NCBI GenBank assembly: GCA_050694275.1
Contig: JBOGXF010000175.1
Coordinates: 1 to 17,898 of the forward strand
Direction: 5' to 3'
DNA length: 17,898 bases
Source of the DNA: JBOGXF01 sp050694275
Lineage (GTDB): Bacteria; Actinomycetota; CADDZG01; WHSQ01
Below the pieces are notes generated by a model, which saw only the letters and a program-made list of their open reading frames with translations, ran no database searches and was not told where the DNA came from. The position numbers and the translations under genes are program-made. Positions 12,566 to 17,898 of the stretch are shown one piece after another; within the stretch, counting starts at the first letter, position 1; each line of letters begins with the position of its first letter.

Positions 12566-13488
12566 TGCGGATATTTCGCTACGCGACATCGGGCGGAGGA
12601 TTCCAGCCGCGCCTTGCGGTCGCGGTCGGTGAGCGGGACCCGGTAGATCTCATCGACGCCTGGGGCGCATCCGATGCGGAGAGCCCGTTTATCTACTCGA
12701 CGAAAGCGCTCATCGAGGCCGGCCCGAGCGTGTGGGCCGCGGTCGCGCAAGCGGCGCTGAAGGCGCCCGACGAGTTGGCCGTCGGCGAGCACGTGGATGG
12801 ATACCGAGTGCTGTGCCCGTTCGACGAGATCGCGTCGCTACGTGACTTCCTCGCGTTCGAGGACCACGTCAAGCGCGGTGCCGAGCGGCGCGGGGCGGAC
12901 GTGCCCGAGTACTGGTATCGCGCCCCCGTTTACTACAAGGGCAACCACCGCGCCCTCATCGGCCCGGGCAACGAGTGCCCGTGGCCCCCCTACACCAACC
13001 GGCTCGACTTCGAGCTGGAGCTCGCGATGATCGTTGGTCTCCGCGGCCGAGACCTCGCACACGAACGAGCCGGCGAGCACGTCTTCGGCTTCACCGTGTT
13101 CAACGATTTCTCGGCGCGCGATATCCAGTCACAGGAGATGAGCGCGTGGCTCGGACCGACCAAGGGCAAGGACTTCGCCAACGCCTTCGGACCGTGCATC
13201 GTGACCGCCGACGAGGTGGGCGCCGAACCCGACCTCGAGATGATCTGTCGGGTCAACGGCGAGGAATGGGGCCGCGCCCGCTCGAGCGAGGCCAAGTGGC
13301 GGTGGGCCGACATGATCGCCCATGTGTCGGCGGGCGAGGACATCCACCCCGGCGACGTCTACGGCTCGGGCACCCCCGGGGGATGCTGCGGCATCGATCT
13401 CGGCCGCGATCTGAGGCCCGGCGACGTCGTGGAGCTCGAGATCGAGCGCCTCGGCGTGCTCGTTAACACGATTGGAGCCCGCGCTTAA
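12565..13488 (+). CDS. fumarylacetoacetate hydrolase family protein, probable fumarylacetoacetase
   Basis: A 307-residue protein from GTG 12565, whose G is the last base of the dioxygenase stop (TAGTG), to TAA 13488. A longer in-frame start at 12526 would overlap the upstream gene and is unlikely. The FAH fold is evident: YYKGNHRALIGPGNECPWP, the metal ligands E150 and E152 in FELELAMIVG, D181 in FNDFSARDIQ, TKGKDFANAFGP, and the C-terminal GSGTPGGCCG loop followed by GDVVELEIERLG. Family members hydrolyse fumarylacetoacetate or related acylpyruvates, or isomerise similar diketones. The operon position after hpd and homogentisate dioxygenase points to fumarylacetoacetase, giving fumarate and acetoacetate. 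It is shorter than the mammalian enzyme of about 420 residues, so the name rests on context. Confidence 0.88.
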   Translation: MRIFRYATSGGGFQPRLAVAVGERDPVDLIDAWGASDAESPFIYSTKALIEAGPSVWAAVAQAALKAPDELAVGEHVDGYRVLCPFDEIASLRDFLAFEDHVKRGAERRGADVPEYWYRAPVYYKGNHRALIGPGNECPWPPYTNRLDFELELAMIVGLRGRDLAHERAGEHVFGFTVFNDFSARDIQSQEMSAWLGPTKGKDFANAFGPCIVTADEVGAEPDLEMICRVNGEEWGRARSSEAKWRWADMIAHVSAGEDIHPGDVYGSGTPGGCCGIDLGRDLRPGDVVELEIERLGVLVNTIGARA

Positions 13489-14654
13489 CCCTCGAGGGCG
13501 AGGACCGCGGGGTGCTCGAGCAGGTTCACGACGTCGATGCAGAAGCGAGCCGCGGTCATCCCGTCCAACACGCGGTGGTCGAACGTGATTGACAGGTTCA
13601 TGATCTTGCGGACGACGATCTGGCCGTCGCGCACGACCGGTCGATCGGTCGCCCGGTGCACTCCCAGTATCCCGACCTGGGGATGGAACACGATCGGCGT
13701 CGCCATCAGCCCCCCGAACGGTCCCGGGCTCGTCACCGTGAAGGTCCCGCCGCGAAGATCCTCGGTTCGGAGGTGACTGTCGCGCGCCGCCACTGCGAGA
13801 CGCTCGATCTCGGCGGCGATCTCCTTCAGTTTCTTCTTGTCGGCGTCGTGTACCACCGGAACGGTGAGTCCCGCCGGTGTGTCCACCGCGACGCCGACGT
13901 TGTAGGAGTCGTGATAGACGATCTCGCCGGCGTCCTCGTCGAGCGACGCGTTCATCGCGGGATAGCGCTTGAGCCCCGCCACGACCGCCTTGACGATGAA
14001 GGGCAGGAAGGTGAGACGGACGCCGTCCGTCGCCCTCTCGTTCGCGATCCGGCGGGTCGCGTCGAGCTCGGTGACGTCACATTCCTCGACGTGAGTCACC
14101 GGCGGGATGGCGCGGTGCGCCTCGGACATGCGCTCGGCGATGGTGCGCCGGATGCCGCGCAGCGGCTCGCGCCGGCCCGCGGGCGCGCCCGCGGCCGCCT
14201 CGACATCATCACGCAGGATCCGCCCGCCCGGCCCCGAGCCGGCGATGGCGGCGATGTCGATCCCGAGCTCCCGCGCGAGCTTCCGCACGGGGGGCATCGC
14301 CTTTACATCGGATCGGCGAGCCGCCTGCGGCGGTGGCATTGGCGGCGGGGACGGCACCTCCGGACGCTGCTCGCGCGGGGCGACGGCGTCGGCGGTGGCC
14401 TCTGCTCCGGCGGCAACCTCGCCGTCGCCGATCGTCACCAGGACCGTGCCGACCGGAACGATGTCGCCTTCCCCGACGTGGATCTTCGACACCGTGCCGG
14501 CGAACGGCGAGGGGATCTCGGCCGTCGCCTTGTCGGTGATGACCTCGACCAGCAGATCGTCTTCCGCGACGACATCGCCCTCCTTGACCAGCCAGCGGTC
14601 GATCTCGGCCTCGGTGACGCCCTCGCCGAGGTCGGGGAGCTTGAAGTCGGCCAT
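13485..14654 (-). CDS. 2-oxoacid dehydrogenase E2 component (dihydrolipoyl acyltransferase), probably branched-chain
   Basis: A 389-residue protein from ATG 14654-14652 to TAA 13487-13485. It has one N-terminal lipoyl domain (residues 1-78) with the lipoylated lysine K42 in EVITDKATAE, and a Pro/Ala-rich linker (79-116). A peripheral subunit-binding domain follows (117-154: PPVRKLARELGID, then GSGPGGRILRDDV). The C-terminal acyltransferase domain carries H360 and D364 in the DHRVLDG motif. It transfers the acyl group from E1 to CoA. The operon with a leucine/valine dehydrogenase suggests the branched-chain complex; a pyruvate dehydrogenase E2 cannot be excluded on motifs alone. It is the last gene of its operon, and its stop overlaps the convergent FAH-family stop in TTAA. 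Confidence 0.93.
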   Translation of the reverse strand: MADFKLPDLGEGVTEAEIDRWLVKEGDVVAEDDLLVEVITDKATAEIPSPFAGTVSKIHVGEGDIVPVGTVLVTIGDGEVAAGAEATADAVAPREQRPEVPSPPPMPPPQAARRSDVKAMPPVRKLARELGIDIAAIAGSGPGGRILRDDVEAAAGAPAGRREPLRGIRRTIAERMSEAHRAIPPVTHVEECDVTELDATRRIANERATDGVRLTFLPFIVKAVVAGLKRYPAMNASLDEDAGEIVYHDSYNVGVAVDTPAGLTVPVVHDADKKKLKEIAAEIERLAVAARDSHLRTEDLRGGTFTVTSPGPFGGLMATPIVFHPQVGILGVHRATDRPVVRDGQIVVRKIMNLSITFDHRVLDGMTAARFCIDVVNLLEHPAVLALEG

Positions 14655-15664
14655 CAGAAGTCGAGGACCCTTCTTGCACCGGCCAAGATCCGGTCGACCG
14701 AGGGCAGATAGTCGTCCTCGTTGGCGAACTGTGGGAACGGGACGTCGAACCCGGTGACCCGCAGCACCGGGGCGTCGAGATCGAGCATGGCGCGTTCGTG
14801 TATGAGGCTAGAGACCTCGGCCCCGATGCCCGCATTTCGTGGCGCCTCGTGCACGACCAGCGCGCGCCCACATTGTGATGCGGCATCGGTGATGGCGCGG
14901 ACGTCGAGCGGATAGAGCGACCTCAGATCGATCACCTTGGCGTCGATCCCCCGTTCCTCGAGCAGTCTGTCGGCCGCCTGGACCGACAGAGGCACGGTCG
15001 CGCCGTAGGTGATGATCGCGAGGTCGCCTCCCTCGCGCGCCACACGCGCGGTGGACAGGAGCTCGGTCGTGCGCCCGTCACCATTGCCAATCGTGAAAGG
15101 GGGGTCCTGTGGCACCTCTTGGCGACCGGCCCGGTAGATGCGCTTGGGCTCCATGAAGATCACCGGGTCGGGATGCTCGATCGCCGCAAGCATCATGTCG
15201 CGCGCATCCCGCGGAGTCGTGGGACAGACCACCTTCAGGCCCGGAACGTGCGCAAACAGTGCTTCGGGCGAGTCGGAGTGCAGCTCCGGCGCCCGCACTC
15301 CACCTCCGAACGGGATGCGGACCACGATCGACGCGGGGACCTCGCCCCTGGTGCGCCACGCGTAGCGGGCCGCGTGAGTCACTATTTGATCGAAGCCGGG
15401 ATAGACGAACACGTCGAACTGGATCTCGACCACCGGAAGCAATCCGTAAAGAGCCATGCCGATCGCGCTTCCCAGAATGCCGGCCTCCGCGAGCGGAGTG
15501 TCGATGATGCGGTCCTCGCCGAAGCGGTCGAGCAACCCGGCGGTGACCCGGAAGACGCCTCCGGTGCGAGCGATGTCTTCCCCGAGCAACACGACACGGT
15601 CGTCCTGCTCCATCGCCTGATGAAGGGCGAGGTTGAGCGCCTCGACCATCGTGAGCTCTTTCAC
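14654..15664 (-). CDS. 2-oxoacid dehydrogenase E1 beta subunit, probably branched-chain
   Basis: A 336-residue protein from GTG 15664-15662 to TGA 14656-14654. The GTG overlaps the E1 alpha stop by four bases (GTGA), and the following E2 ATG shares the last base of this stop (TGATG). The frame extends further upstream, but the family N-terminus (KELTMVEALNLALHQAM) fits this GTG. Conserved features are LLGEDIARTGGVFRVT, DTPLAEAGILG with the thiamine-diphosphate glutamate E60, VRIPFGGG, and PELHSDSPEALF with active-site H129. The C-terminal transketolase domain has VIDLRSLYPLD and VVHEAPRNAGIGAE. With E1 alpha it forms the heterotetramer that decarboxylates 2-oxoacids. Substrate is inferred from operon context. 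Confidence 0.93.
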   Translation of the reverse strand: MKELTMVEALNLALHQAMEQDDRVVLLGEDIARTGGVFRVTAGLLDRFGEDRIIDTPLAEAGILGSAIGMALYGLLPVVEIQFDVFVYPGFDQIVTHAARYAWRTRGEVPASIVVRIPFGGGVRAPELHSDSPEALFAHVPGLKVVCPTTPRDARDMMLAAIEHPDPVIFMEPKRIYRAGRQEVPQDPPFTIGNGDGRTTELLSTARVAREGGDLAIITYGATVPLSVQAADRLLEERGIDAKVIDLRSLYPLDVRAITDAASQCGRALVVHEAPRNAGIGAEVSSLIHERAMLDLDAPVLRVTGFDVPFPQFANEDDYLPSVDRILAGARRVLDF

Positions 15665-16788
15665 TGCGTCTTCCCTTCCTCGCCGGCTCCCTCGGTCGAC
15701 GGCGGCCCCATCGGCTTCACCTCGGGGGGCCGCTCGACCGCGCGCAGCTCGGCGAGCCCCTCCTCGAACGTCCACGGCTTACCCGAGGCGTAGACGTGGT
15801 CGAACAGGATCTCCTGCTCGGGCTGTTGGATCGCCTCCATATCCTTGACCGACTGGGCGATCGTGTCCTTGGCCTCTTGCCGGATGGCCTCGACTCCGTC
15901 CTCGCCGAGGATTCCGAGCCGGTCTAAAAACGCCTGCATCCGGTTCACCGGCTCGAGGGCTTTCCAGTGCTGAGCCTCGCCCTCGTCCCGGTAGAGCTTG
16001 GGATCGTCGGCGGTGCCGTGCGCGCCGATGCGGTAGCAAAACGCCTCGATCAGCGTCGGACCATCGCCCGCCCGAGCGCGCTCGAGCGCGTCCCGGGTGA
16101 CCTTCCAGCATGCGATGGGATCGAAGCCGTCGACGCGCACTCCGGGCATGGCGTAGGCGACCGCTTTCTCGGCGATCGTCTCGGTCGCCATCTGCCGCGT
16201 GATCGGCGTCGAGATGGCCCACTGGTTGTTCACACAGAAGAACACGGTTGGAACCTTGAAGACGGACGCGAAGTTCATCGCCTCGTGGAAATCGCCCTCC
16301 GAGGTCGCGCCGTCTCCGAACCAAGACAGCGACGCGGCCCTCTCCCCGCGGAGCTTGGCCGCCCAGGCGAGGCCGACCGCGTGTGGGATGTGGGTCCCGA
16401 TGGGCACGCAGATGGGCGCGACCCGATGCTCGCGCGGATTCCAGAAGCCGTGCTCCCCCCCGTAGCCGCGCCACCACGACAGAACGACCGCGGGCGATAC
16501 CCCGCGCAGAATGCCGATCGAGTTCTGCCGGTACGAGGGGAACACCCAGTCGGAGTCGTCGCATGCGTAGAGCGGTCCTGCCTGGGTTCCCTCCTCGCCC
16601 CAGTAGAGAGCGTATGTGCCGATGCGACCCTGCCGCTGAAGAGCGACCGCGCGCTCGTCGAAGGTGCGCAACAGAACGAGCCATCGGAACAGCTCGATGA
16701 GATCCTTTTCGGCGAGGGCGTCGGGGACGTCTGCGTCCTCGATGTCGACGCCGTTTCCAATTATTCGCAGGAGCTCGATCACAGGCAT
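15661..16788 (-). CDS. 2-oxoacid dehydrogenase E1 alpha subunit, probably branched-chain
   Basis: A 375-residue protein from ATG 16788-16786 to TGA 15663-15661. The frame remains open far upstream, but the ATG shares its last transcribed junction with the amino-acid dehydrogenase stop (TGATG), and family homology begins soon after it. Motifs are QGRIGTYALYWGEEG, DWVFPSYR, the thiamine-diphosphate motif G158-D159-G160 to N187-N188 (GDGATSEGDF, then CVNNQWAISTP), and the loop YRIGAHGTADDP. The extreme C-terminus (PSTEGAGEEG) is low-complexity and probably disordered. Sequence alone resembles both pyruvate and branched-chain E1 alpha of Gram-positives. The upstream leucine/valine dehydrogenase favours 3-methyl-2-oxobutanoate-type substrates. 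An E3 gene is not in the window. Confidence 0.92.
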   Translation of the reverse strand: MPVIELLRIIGNGVDIEDADVPDALAEKDLIELFRWLVLLRTFDERAVALQRQGRIGTYALYWGEEGTQAGPLYACDDSDWVFPSYRQNSIGILRGVSPAVVLSWWRGYGGEHGFWNPREHRVAPICVPIGTHIPHAVGLAWAAKLRGERAASLSWFGDGATSEGDFHEAMNFASVFKVPTVFFCVNNQWAISTPITRQMATETIAEKAVAYAMPGVRVDGFDPIACWKVTRDALERARAGDGPTLIEAFCYRIGAHGTADDPKLYRDEGEAQHWKALEPVNRMQAFLDRLGILGEDGVEAIRQEAKDTIAQSVKDMEAIQQPEQEILFDHVYASGKPWTFEEGLAELRAVERPPEVKPMGPPSTEGAGEEGKTQ

Positions 16789-17879
16789 CAGTGCGAAGAG
16801 AGAGGACCGAACTCGGTGACCCGGACGAGGCGAATCTGGCTGATCTTGCGAATGCGATCCTCGGCGTACTCCTGCGCCGCTCGTGCGGTTGAGATGTTCC
16901 GCTCGCGCGCCATGGCAAAGATCAGCTGGAGTTGCTTGTAGATGCCCTCGACGCGTTTCATGGCCCGCTCGCGGTCGTAGCCGCGCAGCTCGTCCTCGAC
17001 GTTGATGAGACCGCCGGCATTGATCACGAAGTCCGGGGCATAGAGGATCCCGAGGTCTCTCAGCTTCTCGCCGTGCTCTTCTCGATCCAGTTGATTGTTT
17101 GCGGCGCCGGCGATGATGCGGCATTTCAGGTCCGAGATCGTGTCGTCGTTGATGACCCCGCCGAGCGCACACGGGGCAAAGACGTCGACGTCGAGCGAGT
17201 GGATCTTCTCGAGAGGAGCTGTCTCGACTCCGAAGTCGGACACCGCCAGCCCGAGGTTGTCGACGTCGATGTCTCCGATCGTGACCGCTGCTCCTTCCTT
17301 GACGAGGTAACCGCACAGGGCGTGCCCCACCTTCCCGACGCCCTGGAGTGCGACGGTGCGGCCCTTCAGGTTGGAGTCGCCGAAGACCTCGAGGGCGCAC
17401 GCCTTGATCCCCTGAAGCACGCCGTACCCCGTTACCGGTGAGGGGTCCCCCGAGCCGCCGTAGGTCCGCGAGCAGCCCGTGACCCAGCGCGACTCCCGCC
17501 GCACGATGTCCATGTCGGCGAGGGCGGTGCCGACGTCCTCTGCGGTTATGTAGCGGCCCCCAAGCGTCTCGACGTAGCGCCCGTAGGCTCTGAGCAGCTC
17601 CTCGGTCTTGATCCGCTTGGGATCTCCGATGATGACGCCCTTGCCCCCGCCGAGGTCGAGACCCGCGGCAGCAGCCTTGTACGTCATCCCCTTGGCGAGG
17701 CGGAGGACGTCGATGAGGGCGTCCTCCTCGTTTCGGTACGGATAAAAACGAGTCCCGCCGAGAGCGGGACCGAGTGCGGTGGAATGGATTGCGATGATCG
17801 CTCTGAGGCCCGAGTGATCGTCCGAACAGAAGACCACCTGCTCGTAGCCATCGCCGTTGATGTGCTCGAACGTGCCCAT
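16788..17879 (-). CDS. leucine/valine dehydrogenase (Glu/Leu/Phe/Val dehydrogenase family)
   Basis: A 363-residue NAD-dependent amino acid dehydrogenase from ATG 17879-17877 to TGA 16790-16788. Residue numbers fall exactly on those of Bacillus leucine dehydrogenase: K68 (MTYKAAAAGLDLGGGK) and catalytic K80, D115 in YITAEDVGT, and the dinucleotide fold G180-x-G182-x-x-G185 (LQGVGKVG). The segments VTGCSRTYGGSGDPSPVTGYGV and GAANNQLDREEHG are also typical of leucine and valine dehydrogenases. They differ from phenylalanine dehydrogenase (GPDVNT in place of AEDVGT). It oxidatively deaminates leucine, valine or isoleucine to the 2-oxoacid used by the complex encoded just downstream. Leucine and valine preference cannot be told apart by eye. 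It is the first gene of the operon. Confidence 0.93.
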   Translation of the reverse strand: MGTFEHINGDGYEQVVFCSDDHSGLRAIIAIHSTALGPALGGTRFYPYRNEEDALIDVLRLAKGMTYKAAAAGLDLGGGKGVIIGDPKRIKTEELLRAYGRYVETLGGRYITAEDVGTALADMDIVRRESRWVTGCSRTYGGSGDPSPVTGYGVLQGIKACALEVFGDSNLKGRTVALQGVGKVGHALCGYLVKEGAAVTIGDIDVDNLGLAVSDFGVETAPLEKIHSLDVDVFAPCALGGVINDDTISDLKCRIIAGAANNQLDREEHGEKLRDLGILYAPDFVINAGGLINVEDELRGYDRERAMKRVEGIYKQLQLIFAMARERNISTARAAQEYAEDRIRKISQIRLVRVTEFGPLSSH

Positions 17880-17898
17880 TATGAGATCAACCTCTTTC
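17880..17898 (-). promoter_or_regulatory. ribosome binding site of the leucine/valine dehydrogenase gene
   Basis: On the minus strand AAAGAGG lies 11 bases before the ATG at 17879, a slightly long but usable Shine-Dalgarno spacing. Unlike purB and the HTH gene, this start has a leader. The promoter lies beyond the right edge of the window. Confidence 0.45.

Noticed and set aside
15661..17400. Long minus-strand frame of 579 codons suggesting a fused larger E1 alpha.
   Set aside because: The first 204 codons are Arg/Pro/Gly-rich shadow translation lying over the amino acid dehydrogenase gene in another frame; E1 alpha homology begins shortly after the ATG at 16788.
16788..17879. Phenylalanine dehydrogenase, which would link this operon to the neighbouring tyrosine pathway.
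   Set aside because: The AEDVGT and SGDPSPVT segments match leucine/valine dehydrogenases, not the GPDVNT pattern I recall for phenylalanine dehydrogenase, and branched-chain-type dehydrogenase subunits follow directly.
1..17898. CRISPR arrays, tRNA, rRNA, insertion sequences or riboswitches.
   Set aside because: I saw no regularly spaced repeats, tRNA-like folds, transposase frames or conserved riboswitch cores such as the purine aptamer upstream of purB; the gaps between genes are all under 100 bases.

Overview
The window is high-GC bacterial chromosome (single 60-base lines I counted by hand reach 72-75% G+C) and holds 19 genes packed almost without gaps. Start codons are often GTG, with one TTG. 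Three start codons sit exactly 6 bases after a TANNNT-type -10 box, as in leaderless transcripts. The gene content is a Bacillus-type purB, the PurS/PurQ/small-PurL trio, an iron-sulfur-type PurF, a short homogentisate dioxygenase and a leucine/valine dehydrogenase. Together these suggest an actinobacterium or a close relative. The class-level placement is inference; no rRNA is present.

Region 1 (1-9379) is de novo purine synthesis. It holds the 3' end of purE, then purB, purC, an unexpected Yip1-like membrane protein, purS, purQ, purL and purF. From purB to purF the genes overlap or lie within 2 bases of each other (GTG/TTGA/ATGA junctions), so they are surely one transcript. These enzymes catalyse the first (PurF), fourth (PurS/Q/L) and later (PurE, PurC, PurB) steps of IMP synthesis; PurB also acts in AMP synthesis. 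Between purE and purB lies a lower-GC cassette on the opposite strand (223-1825). It is an XRE-type repressor-like protein, a nucleotidyltransferase-fold protein and a SAM methyltransferase in one overlapping operon, and it looks acquired.

Region 2 (9411-13488) is aromatic catabolism. It holds a PaaG-like enoyl-CoA hydratase/isomerase, then 4-hydroxyphenylpyruvate dioxygenase, homogentisate 1,2-dioxygenase and a fumarylacetoacetase-family hydrolase. The last three form the tyrosine/homogentisate route to fumarate and acetoacetate, without a visible maleylacetoacetate isomerase. A long hairpin between the two dioxygenase genes buries the second gene's ribosome binding site and begins at the first gene's stop codon, a probable translational coupling device. 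A separate 12-bp inverted repeat lies upstream of the operon.

Region 3 (13485-17898, minus strand) is branched-chain amino acid catabolism. A leucine/valine dehydrogenase deaminates the amino acid, and the E1 alpha, E1 beta and E2 subunits of a 2-oxoacid dehydrogenase decarboxylate the oxoacid to an acyl-CoA. No E3 (dihydrolipoamide dehydrogenase) gene is in the window. The operon runs head-on into the tyrosine operon, and their stop codons share the same four bases (TTAA).

The most interesting items are the hairpin at 11385-11435, the cassette inside the purine genes with its divergent promoter region, and the membrane protein locked into the purine operon.
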